Both the position numbers and the translations under genes were made by a program. DNA of 64,000 bases from Setaria digitata (lineage: Eukaryota > Nematoda > Chromadorea > Rhabditida > Setariidae). The notes beneath the pieces were generated by a model that saw only the letters and a program-made list of their open reading frames with translations, did not search any database and was not told the DNA's origin. The DNA lies in the NCBI GenBank assembly GCA_003640385.1, contig RCAB01000370.1, positions 1 through 64,000 of the forward strand, in the 5' to 3' direction. This document shows positions 37,297 through 51,800 of the stretch, piece after piece (the stretch's first letter is position 1; each line of letters starts with the position of its first letter).

Positions 37297-39790
37297 TTTT
37301 TTCCAGAATACATTTTCTAGAATTGATTATTATTCGCTAGAATCTGAAGTATTTGAAATATGTTCTGAATCAGTTCATTCTTTCATATATATATATATAT
37401 ATTTTATGATTTCGAGCTGAATTTAATTAACAATTAATTGCTAACCATTCGTACTCGTTTGAATAAATTTAGAAAACTAATATGAATGAGTTGGCAATTA
37501 AAACGAAGCGTAACTTGTTGGCAAAGGTCTGTACAATGAAATTTTCGCAATTAATTTAGTGCACTTTTTAGTTTGGATTAATTTCGTGTGTCTATTTTCA
37601 ACCATTAAAATATTATCTCCTAGCGAAATGAAAATGCAAACTGAAATTAGTCATATTCATCGTCATCAAATTTTATTAAAATTGATAAATTATGAAATAT
37701 TGGGTATTTTCCCTTCTTTCCTAACTTTTTCGTTTTTCTTCTCTCGGAAAGGAAGTTTAATTCTTTCCTTTCCCAAAAAATGACATCTATGCAGAATTTA
37801 TTGACAATAAATGAATTCGCAACAGGTATGAATTATTCAAATCACACCAAATACTTCCATGCTAATCATTTTCATTCTTACATTTGAAATTTTTATTTTT
37901 TATTTTTTTTTTTAAATGCTCCAAGTCGTTTTATTGGTCATTTAATCAATAAACTGGTCATTTAAGTTTCTGATGATTGCATGTTGTTTCTCTCAAAAGA
38001 GCATTTCATTGTTATTACTTACCAGTTTGAATTTATTGAAAGATAATTTCTTCGAATTCATCGATCTCTTATTTAATTAATTAAATAAAATTTTTGAATT
38101 TTGAATATGAAGAACAGAAATTTGTTTGCATTTCAAGCAATTTTAAAGGTTTATCAGAGTTATTTCTCGTAAGCCTAATTATCTATCATCAGAAAGCTTA
38201 ATGAGTGCATTCAGTACGTTACGAAATTTTAATTTCAGGTCTATGATATCTTTTTATTTATCTATACACTTCACAACTCATTACACATTTCATTCAAGTA
38301 GCGGCTGAGATTTAATTTTAACTTCATTTAATCTCGTTGCCTAAAACAACATTGATACTTGATACTACGTCCTAATTGAATGCAACGTAAGCATTTCAAC
38401 CAGGCCAGCCATTAAACAAAAAAATTTATTCAAAATATGAATTTCTTTTTCTATAAACTGTCAATTTTCAGTCATTAGAATTTCGGACTGTAGATTGTTT
38501 TGAAAAATTATTTCTGCAAACTGTCGTTTCTGCTAATATTATTTGGAAAATGCTGCAAATCAAACTTTTTTCTTGGCCATTTAACAGCCAGGAGTGGCTT
38601 GGATGAGTTCATTTCCCAAGTCAGATCCAACATCTCATTTTTCCCGACTCCTCCACATCTTTCCAAAGGGACGATGAGCAAAGATGCCTACTCGTCGATG
38701 AATCAGTCTCAACATTATCATTTCTACGTGTTCTCGTGTTCACATTTTCCGAAGTTTTCATTTGCCCTTTCCTCGAACTACATGTATCTCTTCTGATCAG
38801 GGAATGAATGATCCTTTCGCCATAAAATGACTCCTAATGTTTTTTAAAAATCGAAATTAAATTTCCAAATTTGTGCCATCACATTCGATCGCATCTGTCA
38901 GCAATATTCATTTGTTCGCAAGTTGGAAATATTTTTCTAATGTAATTAATGCAATCTTGTTCCCTCACAGTTGTTCATATCTCTGCTCACTATCACTTCT
39001 TCATCTTCTCATAATTATTTTAGTTGTGTCTACCTTCAACTTTGATTAATTATCAATTTTTCAAAGTAGCATGTGAAGTATGAGAGAGTATACTCAATTA
39101 AAAACCCATACCTACAGATGGCAACTGATCATTCATTTCTATTTCCTCTCTTTTTCTCATTATTTTCGAAAGTTATTTTTCTACTTGAAACGGGAAATTG
39201 GCATGTTGAAAACTGTCACAGTCAAATTCTGCTCTTACATAACTATAAATTATCTCTTGCAAAATAAATTTTGAATATTTTGCAGACAGATTTTATCCGG
39301 AAAATTCAAGTAAACTAAGGTACCTTTTTTGTTGATGATTAAAACAGGGGAAGGAAGAGATGAAGAGTGCCGCTATGGTCATAACTCATCATCCTGAAAA
39401 ACAAATACTCTAAATGGAAGTTTTTCAACAAATTCCAATTACACTCTGCGTTAAACATCATCACGTGTGAGTCATATGCATATATTTTTGAAATTTTTCA
39501 ATTAAAATGAAAAAACTGAAATATTATATACATATTATATACACAGAACAGAACTTCGTGATCAACTTATAAATGAAATCAAAAAAAAAAAGTGAAATTG
39601 TTCGATAAAATTTGAAAGCAAATCAATCGGAAGTTCTCAAAGGTAGGAGTAAATTAGATCGGTAAATTGGTAATTCACCTTCAGACACAACATTTTGCTG
39701 ATAGCAGTAGCCATCATAAAATGCTATCAGTTCAAAGCTAACAGACAGGGAGTGTGTGGTTGATGATGAACAGCTGCTCAGATGCTAAAT

Positions 39791-39866
39791 AACCGATCCG
39801 ACCCAATCGGATCCGATCGGAATCAATCTACATTGATCCCTCTCTTTCGCCGATCGAGCGAGATCC
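39791..39866. other. GATC-rich, partly palindromic cluster
   Basis: About half a dozen GATC sites lie within 76 bases, including CGGATCCGATCGG and CCGATCGAGCGAGATCC. The GC and CpG content is well above the flanks. It may be a promoter or protein-binding cluster; no gene start is assigned to it. Confidence 0.5.
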
Positions 39867-40103
39867 TCTTTCTTGCAACACTTAACATTCTTCCCTCTTC
39901 CTTCAAACAGAGCTAGTCTAGGGCAGGGCAACCTTCTGTCGAGTTCGGTCTCAGTTTGAACTCAACTTCATATCTCCATCCTTCTGCTCCTTCTGTTTGC
40001 TAATCCGTCTTAATCTATTCTGTTCCGAAATTCCATCAGTCAGAACTCCTCTCCTATCACCTGTATTACACCTTCTAGTTTTCATTTTAACAAACCAGAA
40101 AGT

Positions 40104-40104
<1 letters not shown>

Positions 40105-40139
<35 letters not shown>

Positions 40140-40149
40140 GGAGAGAAGG
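40105..40149. repeat. (GA)n tract
   Basis: A run of about 14-15 GA units followed by GA-rich sequence. GA repeats occur in nematode promoters, but function here is not shown. Confidence 0.85.
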
Positions 40150-40964
40150 AACTGATGTTTAATGAGAATGAGCAGATGGAGGATATACGTTGATTTTGAA
40201 GACTGTTCAGCCACCCACACAAATTTCTATTTTTTGTTTTGTTCTATTTCAATTCGACTTGTAAAATGGATAATTGTCTGATCAACTACTCGCTTATCTA
40301 CTGATTAATTAATTAGTTTCTTTTAATTTTATACTTATTTATAAAAATCAGATAATTTCACCTTTTCATCGTAGTTTTCAGAATGCGTTTTCTTTGTTAA
40401 TTCATTGGCAAGAAGCTCAATTGAAACAGTTTCGAAATTTCAATAGAAATTTCCTAACGATGAATGACAAAATAGTCTAAGCTAAATTCAGACATTAGCT
40501 GTGAAATGGTTTGCAATACTATTAAATTTAAAGAATACTTCTTCTCCCTATTGATTTTCCATTTCATATTGCCAAAAAAATTGGTAGCATATGCCTAATA
40601 ATCATTTCATCTAGAATTCCATTTGAAAAATCATTGTCTTTCAGGATTAATAATAATTTCACAAGGAATTTCAAATTTAAAACTTAAAACTTCCTCAAAC
40701 TTTATTGTAACCCTTAACTGACACAACTTTTCTCATCACATCCTAGTACAGTCTTTTCACCTACTCATCACTGTACAGTTTCCACAAAATTTGATTTTCA
40801 CACTCATCGATTGCAAAAAGTATTTTTTGCTGTTTGGTATTGATTATGTCACATCAACTCAATGCATCTTTCAACTGGCACTGTTGTTACTGAGTTAAGT
40901 ATAAATGCTAAGATTAGCATAAGTAAACAAATGGGTGAGCATTAGATAGTGTCAAGCGGAACAG

Positions 40965-41108
40965 TTGACCTTTGGCAGCTTTCCTCTCTTGTTATCCTTT
41001 TGTCCTTTCATTGTTCAGGTCTTCGTCTGAACTTTTCAGGCTGAAGAACGGGGCAGCTTGAAATTTACGAGGAGTTTAGTCGATTGCTAATTACTTCGAT
41101 AGCTACCT
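40965..41108 (+). repeat. Diverged repeat block, copy 1
   Basis: Shares with 41890-42040 the order TTATCCTTTTGTCCTTT, TCAG, CTGAACTTT, CTGAAGAAC, CAGCTTGAA and AATTACTTCGATAG. Both copies are in the same orientation about 930 bp apart upstream of the integrin gene. Confidence 0.75.
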
Positions 41109-41889
41109 AAATAAATGTTATCCAAATTTTAAGCCAGTAATGTGCATTGTAAATTTACTTTCTGAACGTAACCAAATAGTCATTAAAGTTTTACTTTTAG
41201 AAACAAGAAATTCTCAATAATCGTTTTAAAAATCCTATAAATTTTTTAAAATTAAAATTTGTTAAAGTTGTCATAGATGGTGAAAAGTGCACAAAGATCG
41301 ATAGCTAGAAGAGTGGCATACACTTTACTCCTTGTAATATTGCATTTAATGCTTTTCGAGAAAAAAAAAAAAGATTTATATGGACATGAAATAGAAAGGA
41401 TAGCATTGAGGTCTGTTTCCTTTTTCCTCCAGGATTCACATGAATCATTCCTCTTATTATTATTTCTCATCCTGACTCATTGTTTCCATACTGAACTGTT
41501 CGCATTCCTGAATTTTACAACTTTTTTTTTTTTTTTTTTTTTTGAGGCTAAATTAGATCAATAGGGATTTTTGTAATGTACAACATAATAATTAATCCTC
41601 TTTTTAATTGCTCTGCGAATGAAAATGTTGCGCAGTTCTTCTCATATATTGGTAATATCGGTAATTAACTTTTTTCCAATCAAAAATTTGCAGTCTCCTG
41701 GAAGAAGAATTTCATAATATCTGTTATAGTAATGTAAACTATGACAGACTCTTCAGCGAAAAGATACATCCATTTGTATCCTTTAATTCAATCTAACCTT
41801 CTTCCTGTGCAATTAATCCAATGAAGTCTCATGCTAATTTATAAATTAAATTTACATATATAAGCGGAGACGAACTGCTTAGTGCTGAA

Positions 41890-42040
41890 TTGACCTTAGC
41901 AGTTTAGACTGTGTCCCTCTCTCATTATCCTTTTGTCCTTTAATTTTTCAGACTCCCCCTGAACTTTCCATTCTGAAGAACAGAACAGCTTGAAGCCCTC
42001 GGAGAGTTAAGAAGATAGTAATTACTTCGATAGTTACTTA
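41890..42040 (+). repeat. Diverged repeat block, copy 2
   Basis: Second copy of the block at 40965-41108, with substitutions and small indels. It ends about 840 bp before the integrin start codon. Confidence 0.75.
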
Positions 42041-42851
42041 CTTACATATTTTTTAAAAAAAAAATTTAATTCAGTCAATAAATTGGAATAAAATTAGCAT
42101 GTAAACACTTTCTTATATTCAAACTCATTTGATCCTATTTAATTTCATCCTTTATCTTCCATAATTTAAACAGTCACTTAAAAATTTCCACATTATGCTA
42201 GTTTGAAAATGTAATTCATCATCGAAGTCACCATCATTTATCATCAAATAAAAATTGGAATAAATGAAAATTTCTTCTGACAGTGTGATATGATTTGATC
42301 AAAGAAAGAGTGATAATAAAACGCACCTTGAACAAGATAATTTTCATGCAAAGCAAGAAAATTAACGGTGAATTATTGCCGATAGACCTTATTCTAATAT
42401 TACATATCGAAATTATCAATCATTTATTCAGTGCTTATCAGTACTCATTCCATCACTATGCACTATTCCAACTTCATTTCAATACCTTTGCGTAAAATTT
42501 CGTAATCTTCAAGTATTTGATTGTGATAATAAATTGTTATTTCAACAAATTAGTGTAAATATCAGTTTCACTGTTTCATTATAAATTCCTTTTCTGTCGT
42601 GCAGCTGTGGTAACCCTAAAGAATGAATTTGCATTTGAGAGATCTGACAACAAAACGAATGGAACCGATTTCTCATTTGTAAATGACTCATTCTATGCTA
42701 ATATCAAATGTGAGCCAAGACTTGTTATGGACCAGAGTGAACCATCGAAAATTAAACACTTTCATGAATGGACACTAATTTCAGGACGCATTTCAGCACA
42801 TTACACATTGCAAATGTTTTTCGTTGTCGACGGAAGCAACATGTTCTTTGC

Positions 42852-42853
42852 AG
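42852..42853 (+). promoter_or_regulatory. Probable trans-splice acceptor of the integrin alpha gene
   Basis: TTCTTTGCAG ends at 42853, 28 bases before the ATG at 42882. An exon upstream is not needed because the signal peptide is encoded in this exon. Inference. Confidence 0.45.
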
Positions 42854-42881
42854 GTAAAAGCCAACTCACCCAAGAACTGTA

Positions 42882-45800
42882 ATGTTTCACTCCAGCCATT
42901 TTGCTCCATTTTTCGTCTTAATTTGTTTGCTAAATTTAATCAGAAGCGCCGTTTCATTCAATATCGATGTTAGGCATCCAGTAATTCATCGCAGTAGCTC
43001 AAACTCTATGTTCGGTTATTCAATTGATTTCTATCAACATGAAGGAATGACACTGTAAGTTTCCTCACATTTTCAGATCAAAGCAAGAGGAAATTTGATT
43101 TATTTATCAATTATATATTCATAGCTCATTACAGTCATGCTAATTCTAGCAACTTCCATTATTTTAAAAAAGACACGGAAATTTTGTTAATTTAAAAATA
43201 AGAACTTGATTTTCTTTTTTTTGAGTTGTGCTTGTTTGATAGTCAGTAAAAAATTCTTCCGTTTTCCTTCCTATCAGATATTAATTTTATGAATCATTGT
43301 TGAAGTAGAAAGTAAATAAATTGAGCTGATCAGAAAGTAATGAAACTAGATCAATTTAGTAAGCAAATAAGATTACTTTATGAATCGCCAATGAAAAACT
43401 GCCCAACTGATAAGCAATGGGACAAATAAATAACAATTAATTAATTGAAAATCAAGTTTTTGTCGTTTTTGTTTTTTTTTTTTTTTTTCAAGGAGCTACT
43501 GACAATCCAGTCATATCATTGAATTTTGATTGAAATGTTTGATAATATAAAGAAAGTCCTTCAAGGTTAAAATAGCATTCTTTCAAATAGATCTCTGGAC
43601 TATTGAAAATTACAGTGTAAAAGTATAGCACTTAAAAATGACTTTCCGTTATTTAACAAATAAACAGGACTAAGTACTAGGAAAAGGAAATTTTAAAATT
43701 CTGAGAAATTAAAATACAAACATTCTAAATGTTTATTTTCTCTGCACGCGATCGATTCATCAATTTATTGTCATTTATTGTTTACTTTTAATGCTTTCTG
43801 TTTATTTTATCATAGAAAATAAACAGCAATGCTAGCAATACAGTTAATGATTATCAAGATTTCACTTTTTAGTACTTTTCGACGTCTGAGAAGACGGAGT
43901 AGCAAATATGATGAAGCTTACTTCAAATCAAAACAGTATTTCTGACTAAATGTATTAATTAAATGAAATTTTAATTGCCATTAAAGTTTCACCTTTGTAA
44001 GATCCGTTTTTGTTTTTCACTAAAAACTGACTTTTGCTAGAGAATGAAAAATATAGTAAGAAGTAAGACCGGAAGGCATCCAGCATTTATGCATATTTGT
44101 AAACAAATAAACAATCTGTGGACATCGATGGACAGACAGCCTTACTGTACGACCAAAGTAACTGCTAAGCCAGGAAGGACACTACCATTCTCTGGGGACT
44201 TTTGCTTGACATCCACTATGTGTCATCAACTGAAAATAATGTGTCAGAAACACTTCACATGATTAATTTGTCCAAAAAATTTTTAATAATTTAAATTTCC
44301 AATGATTCTTAAAGGCACATATGAAGAATTGATAATTTTTATTTATATTTATTATGTAACTGGAATTTAATTTTTTTTTTTGTTTTATTTATATATTAAT
44401 TCTATTTTTTTAATTTAAACATTTTTAATCATTTTAAGGATTAATTTTAAAACTTTCCACCCAGTTGGATTAATCAAATTGTTTAGTTTACTGCCCATCT
44501 ATTTATTTAGAAAGCTAATTTTCCAAAATTTTTGAAACTTTGGATATTTTAATGATAGCTATCAGCTGTCAAATTCATTTGATTGTTATAGCTTAACAGT
44601 TCAAGCTTTAAAACAGCAAACGAAACATATAATTTTTCCTGCAAAAGAACTGATAAATTTTAATTGCAATTACCAATCTAAGAATTAATTCGGTAATCCT
44701 TACTGATAAAATAATTGCAGTTTACTTGTTGGTTCACCCAAAGCAAACAGTGGTGCTAAACAACCGGGTGTCAAGAATGGTGGTGCAGTGTTTCGGTGTT
44801 CCGTGGAAAAACCGCTCTGTTCTGAAATTTTTCTCGATCGAAAAGGTAACATTTCTTACAATTTTTCAAATTTTGAAATTATAAATTTTCGGTAGTGAAG
44901 CAAACTGAAATAAAGTTCAGTTTTTTACCAAGATTGGTAGCTTCGTTTCAGCGAATTATGCTGAAATTGTTTAACCAAAATTGCAATTAGAATTTATAAA
45001 TTGAGTTACAGAAAGAAAATGAATTCCTTCAAAATAAGATGGAACAAATTTCAGTAATTTTTTTTTTTTTTTGTTTCCATTACGAAAATTTTTTTCATTG
45101 TTCCATATTTTTGACTTACTCGATATCTGAGAAGCCTCTAGATATAATAGCGCTGCCTTTTATTCCTTCTCCTAGCTTATATCTTTCTTGTCTCTTTTTT
45201 TTTTTTAAATAATCTCATTTAAGTCTCACTTTTTTTTTTATTTTGAATAATTAACTTTTCATACTGAAATTTCCCTATTCAATTACACTGCTTTCTAGCT
45301 GATCTATCAATTTATGCTATACAGACGACGTCTTATTTCTTCTTTTCGGAACATACCTTCTAGGATATATTCACTTGCTGGGACACACGTACAAGTACAC
45401 GTATGAAGTGAGGTCATATCTATGTTGCGTGCTCACTTCATTCTTTCACTACCTACTTTTCGCAATTCCTTCTCTTCCATTTTTTTTTTTTTTTTTTCTT
45501 TTCTTTACTTTTGAAGTTAATAATTTGGCTCATTTTCATGACGTTTTTCCATCATCGTTTGTTATCGTTTATCTTTCTTTAAAACTTGACTCTTGCAATC
45601 CAATCTTTCGTTTCATTCCTTCCGATCTGTCATTTAAACTATCTCTTTCATTAGTAAATATTTCAATCAAAATCACCATCTGATGTGGACACAATAATAA
45701 ACCAAAATTATGAGCCATAAGACCTTGATGAAAGTGCATCCTAATTTACTTGATGGATCGGAGGGAATATTAATAGCCTCAATAAAATGGAGGCACAATA

Positions 45801-48800
45801 GTGACATGTCAACTGGCTGCAGCACTTATTAGGAAAATAATTTGATGCAAAATGCGCCTTAAATATATAATATACACATATAACATTTCGAATTGATGAG
45901 AGTGATTTTGGGGAGAAGGAGAGAAGAAGTAAATCTAGCAATGATAAAAGCTGATAGAAAGAGTCATGCTTTGAGTGGGGATTTTCGAATCACATGAAAT
46001 GCTTCAGTCCTAATTAAATGAATGATTTCCGAAAGAAAACTTCCAAACAAGAATTGTTCATTTATTGGTGCATACAATTCTGTTACAAACAATCGGATAT
46101 TATCAATTGTTACGGAAATTTGATATCTTCCCAATTATATTTTGAGCAAATTAACTTCCCTTCAACTGAAGCTGATTGTTTATTTAATTGGCAATTAGTT
46201 GATTAACTCCCTTGCTAGACTATCCTCAGTTGTTTACCTAGTCCTCATTCGAAAACTTAAAATTTCTTCTTCTTGGTTAATCATTATCATGGTATTCCAT
46301 TATTACGATATACAACCAATATAGCACATTTCATGAGGTCCAAGAAATTCAGCCATGAATTAAAACTTTAAAAATTAGTCTCTCAAACTAAATTTCTTTC
46401 ATATCTCAGCATGATAAATGTGTGACTCTATGAACAGACTTATCTGATCAAGGATTTAATAAAAAAAAAAAAACATAAAAAACTGCAAATTTAATAAAAA
46501 TTAAAGCAAACTTCGTTTGTCTTAAATGAATCTGTACAAAAAGATAAAAAAAAAAAGTTCCGCTTGAAATTAAAATTACTCCATGGAAATTTAAATTTGG
46601 GAAGAAATTTCTTTGGATACACCGAAAAAATAAAAAAAAAATGAATGTAGATTTGAGTTACATATTCAAATTTTAAAAATTAAGTAAAACAAAATTAAAG
46701 CATTTACTAGTAATGATAAAGCTTTTAACTTATTTAAGCCTTATAAAACATTTTTCTGTGACGCGGATGAAAAGTTTTTGTTATCTCAGAATCTGTAGTG
46801 GAATTTGCAAAATTTAAAAATTTTTCAAGTACACAACAAACAATTTCAGGTAACGAAAAGCGACTCAATGGATCTCATTTGTTACAGATTGAAGAAAAAT
46901 CGGGTCAGATGTTAGGTGCCACTGTTAGGGTGTCCAAAAAAGGTGATGCTGTTGTGGTCAGTTTAATTTTACTCATTTTTTATATTGAAAATTTGTAGCA
47001 TTAAAAAAAAAAAAAACTGTTATCAAATTAATAGACTTATTTTTCTTATGAATTATCAAAGATTTAGGTTTGCGCTCCTCATTATAAGTATTTTTTCTCG
47101 AAATTCGAAGTTGTTGAGCCTGTTGGGACATGTTTTTATGCAACGAATGGATTCGAGAAGATTGAAGAATTTGCTTCATGCCGACAAGAACGTATGTTTT
47201 AATTTAATACTTATACAAAATTTCAGGTCTGGATCTTAATTTCGACTGTTAAATTCACTAATGCTAGATTCTCGAATGATCTAAATTTTAGCTGCTCGGC
47301 ATGGCCATCATCGTTTTGGATATGGAATGTGTGGTTTCAGTGCTGCAATTCCCGATGACGGTAAGGAGAGGTTGTACATCGGTGCTCCGGGCGCATATTA
47401 CTGGCAGGGTGCGATATTTGCGCAAAGTGTTCATAATCAATTGGACCGACCAAACACACATGATGGCCCGGCACATCACGATAATTACAATCTTGGTGAG
47501 GGACTGTAATTTGAATTTAAATTTAAATTTACCAAATGATTTTTATTTTCGCTCGGAAACTAAAATATTTCAGGCAGTTCTAGCCTTAGGTGGCCTTCAG
47601 CACTTTATCTACTATTTCGATAAGGTGTGCTTTCGTCACGGCGATTTTGCCTGTTCATTCAAATTTTCATTTGATTTGGATCAAAAAATTCATTTTCAAA
47701 GTAGATTAAAATCATCCGAAGTAGTAAGAATACTGAATATGTAAAACTGCAGTTATTCAGGTTATTCAATGGCGGTAGGTGATTTCGATGGTGATGGTTT
47801 GGAAGATGTTGTTGCCGGTGTACCACGTGGAAATGATCTCGTTGGTGCCGTATGTTTTTCAATTTTTAATTTATTTTTTTTAAAATAATAACTGCTTACA
47901 AAAATTTTGCAAATATTAATTTTGCCTTTTCCATCGACAAGCTTACAAGAAGCTCCAAATTTCTTTTATAATCTCTTCTCATAATTTAGTGAAACTTCAA
48001 CATTTAAATCATTTCATCGAATATTTAATTTTAAGGTCTACATCTTTAACAACAAATTAATATCACTAAGGAATCTAACCGACAGGAATGGCCAAAAGGG
48101 ACAGTTTTTTGGTGCTGCTGTGGCAGTCATCGATTTGAATAATGATGGGTTAGTAATGTGACCAAATTTTTAAATTTGTTAGGACTGATCCTTTTGTATA
48201 TTTCAGTGAAGATCGAATGTATTAATTATATTAGATAGTGAACTGAATGATTACTAAGGAGGGAGAGATCTATCTGAGTGAGGATAATAAAACACAAAAA
48301 TGTATCCAGAAGAGAAATATATCTGTATATATTAATTTAACTATTGTCTTGAAGTTATGACGATGTCATAGTGGGCTCACCGTTCTATACTGATTACAAG
48401 ACGGTGATGGATGTGAAAACTCAGGAACATAAGCCCCGTTACGATATCGGCAAGGTTATGGTGTTCTTCCAAGGACCAGATGTGAGTTCATTTATAACTT
48501 CGTTAAAAACTTGAATTTAGGAAAAATCCGGACTGTTGCAACTGATTCTTCAAAATCTTTTTTTTTTTTTTCCTCGAAATAGATCATTTTTTTATCTAAC
48601 TGTACATTTCTTCTGCACTGAAAAGAACTCTTGTTTTCATATATTTCAATTCAAAACTTTTTTTTTTCTTAATTAAGTGAAATTAATTAACTATTTGCAG
48701 CATGATTTTCCGAAGTGGGAATCACTGTTAGGACACACCGAGTGGTCACGATTTGGTTATTCCATTGCAGCTGCTGGTGATTTGAATCAAGACGGCTATA

Positions 48801-51800
48801 ATGGTAATTTGATCTTTGAGATTCAACTTTATTAAAAAGGCAAAAAATAGTTTCAGTAAGACAATTAGCATTAGTTTCATTGTTTCTTTCTTAAATATTC
48901 ATCAGTTTATTAGTTGTTTTTACTGTATTAGTCCATGTTAATTAGTTAATTAAGTTTGATGCTTATTTATATTTTTATATGCCGTCTCCGTTTACTAATT
49001 TCATTTCTTCCATTCCAATAGTATTTTTACAAAAACAGTACTTCTTTACAGATTTTATTGTTGGTGCACCGTATGATGGTGAGGATCGTCGAGGTGCTGT
49101 GTACGTGTACCATGGAGCCAGAAATGGCGTACGTAAGGAACCAACGCAGAAAATCGAAGCGCGGAAAATAAGCGCTGATTTGAAGGCATTCGGATTCTCG
49201 CTTGCCGGTGGCAAAGATATCGATAAGAATCAATATCCAGGTCAGACAGTCTTGAACTTTTCAGCTAATCTTGGTAACTGATTGTCTCGATAAATTTTAA
49301 AATCCTAATCAGACATAACATAAATGAGATAAATTCTGTTAAGATATTGCGGTTGGTGCATATCAAAGTGCCCATGCAGTGGTTTTTAAGACGAAACCAG
49401 TGATCACAGTAACAGGCTCATTAACTACTGCCAAAAATTCGATTAATCTGGAAGATAAGACTTGTTCAACGGAATTTGGAATGATGGCTTGGTTCGTGTT
49501 GTTTGAAGTTTTAGGAAAAAATTTTTTAAAGCTCTTCTTTTTTTTTTTTTTTTTCAATTTACAAAATACCTATCATTCCATTTCGGAACAAGATTATATA
49601 TTTTCTTCCATTATGACCAATTATGAAAATTATAAGCTTTATGAAAAACCTCTCGTTTATACTAACAAATGCAACTTTTTCTGTAATTTTTACTGTGTGA
49701 CACAAATGAAGAAAGCTGAGGGGAAGTTTTTCCAAAAAAGTGCCGATGTTCTTTCGTTAAAAAGTGAATTTTATAAAAACAATCATCTTTTAAAACTGAG
49801 TATGTCTATTCTGGCCGACATAGTTGTCGAAGATGCTCCACAACATGATTTTAATTTTAACTGATTTGCTGTTTTGAGATTTTAGAGTTTTAAAATAAAT
49901 TCTTGAGGTACGAAGTAGTTAGTTAGATCAAACAATTTCAGTGAGCAAATGAAGCTTTGCATGCAATACGAAGGCAAAGGTCAATCACAACCTGACATTG
50001 ATTTAAAACTGCTTTTTCAACTTGATTCTAAGAAGACCGTCACACCACGAGCTTTTTTCAGACGACGAGATTTGGTAAGTGTTTTACCGCTAACTCGAAA
50101 TTAGATTGTTATTGGGCTGGAAGAGAATCATGAAAATATGCGTCTATTTATTAACTAAAACTAAGGTTTTCATTAAATAGCCAAGTAGAAATGGACAAGA
50201 AGCAGAGATCTCAGATTTGTTTGAGAGAATATCACTGCAAATACTTCTTGCATATATAAATTAGTAATAAAGAAAGCATTTCCTTCCTGTACGTATTTTC
50301 AAGCATATCGATATTTTGTTTAATGAAATGAGCCAAATTTAGATTCCACTTTATGCTCTTTATATTTTTTTCATGTTCTCAGAAGTGTAGAAACTACCTT
50401 CTGATCAATTCTAAAATTTATTCATCATCAAACGCTGACACTGTTCATTATTTAGAATAGCAAACGAAACACGAAGGTTCACAAAAAAGCAGCTTCACGT
50501 GATCAACCAGATATAATCGAACAGATGGTACATTTAAGAAAAGGACATGAGTACTGTGACACTTACGTTTTTTATGTTCCTGTAAGCCGTTTTCAGATTT
50601 AAAAAAAAAAAAAAAAAAAAAAAAAGTTTATATAAATTTTAGGAAATTTAAATTTGAAATCAAATGAGTTTCATCAAAAAGTAAAATCGAAACACAGAGA
50701 AGGTAATCGAAATAGTCGTTATTTCGAGAAATTTCATAAAATACTTATAGGATTCAATACGCGATAAGTTAAATCCAATACATATCATGGCTAACTACAG
50801 TTATGAAGAACGTACATCCGGTATATCAACATCGGGTCATCTAGAACCTGCACTAGACACTACTGTACCGTTGGCATTTGAAGTTGAAGTAAGACATTGA
50901 TAGTACAGTTTTTACCCGTTTTTTTTTTTTTTTTTTGAGCTTAAACAAAACTTTGATCTGATATTTTCAACCCATAGTGTAATAGTTTTCAGCTTCCGAT
51001 AGATAAAAATTGCGGTCCTGATGAGAAATGTATTCCAGATTTACAAGTGCATGCCATCTCGTAAGTTTCTTTATTTTCTTAATTTTAAATCATAGCAGAA
51101 TCATTGTAAATTTTCATTAATGATTTTCGACTGCTATGCTATGCAATAAGAATAGTTTGTTCTCATTAAACTAAGAAATTGTAAACGAGATGATTTTTGA
51201 GCATTCAATATTGATTATTTGTAAATTCTTGCTACTTCCTTTTAAAATTTAAAACTTTTGATAAATTTATTCGCATTACTACTCGAACTATTAATCCTTA
51301 ATGGATTAAGGAACAAGAAGAAATTCACACTTGGTGCAGCTGATCAGTCGCTAATAATTAATGTAACAGTCACTAATCATGGAGAAGATTCACACGAATC
51401 GCAATTTTTTATCACAATACCACCAGGCTTCGAATATGGTGGTGTCGAGAATTATGCTACACAGGTTTGTACAAATAACCGGTAAAGGATTAAGGTGATC
51501 AGAAAATACGTAAACTAGAAAAATCTGAATCACCATTCTCGATGAGATCGAGACTGTTAACTTGGTCTGGGTTGCCGTGAGATCGTGACATAATTAAAAA
51601 AAAAAAAAGCCATAAATGGCCATTGAACTTTTCTAACAGTTTTTGAATACTTCTTGGTCAAATTCAAGAATTTCAAAAATTACAATCATTGCATATAATT
51701 TCTTAATTTTTCAGCAGCCTCTTAGCTGTTCACCGCAGTACAAGACTGGAAAAGACGAAGAGTACGTGTTTGTATGTGATATTGGTAACCCACTAGCAGG

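Larger units (their letters stand above)
33977..42881. other. Long region without a confident gene upstream of the integrin
   Basis: About 8.9 kb. It contains a few open frames described separately, a 12-base C run at 37285-37296, a (TA)n run near 37385-37402, a GATC-rich cluster, a GA tract and a duplicated block of about 150 bp. It probably includes the 5' flank and regulatory DNA of the integrin alpha gene. No RNA gene or transposon ends were recognised. Confidence 0.55.

Noticed and set aside
39951..40220. 89-codon minus-strand frame
   Set aside because: Its Ser-Leu repeat is a translation of the GA tract.
41277..41564. Frame with a hydrophobic start, considered as a signal-peptide exon for the integrin
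   Set aside because: Ends in poly-Phe from a T run, has no convincing donor, and the integrin already has its own signal peptide.
42607..42856. Open frame just before the integrin, considered as its first exon
   Set aside because: The signal peptide and ATG at 42882 are in the same exon as the mature FNID start, and joining this frame to that exon breaks the phase.
47301..47744. 147-codon plus-strand frame
   Set aside because: Wrong-frame shadow across integrin exon 5 and the following intron.
49566..49864. Intronic open stretch considered as an independent gene
   Set aside because: No start codon context or splice sites of its own; kept only as a possible intron-retention tail of the integrin.
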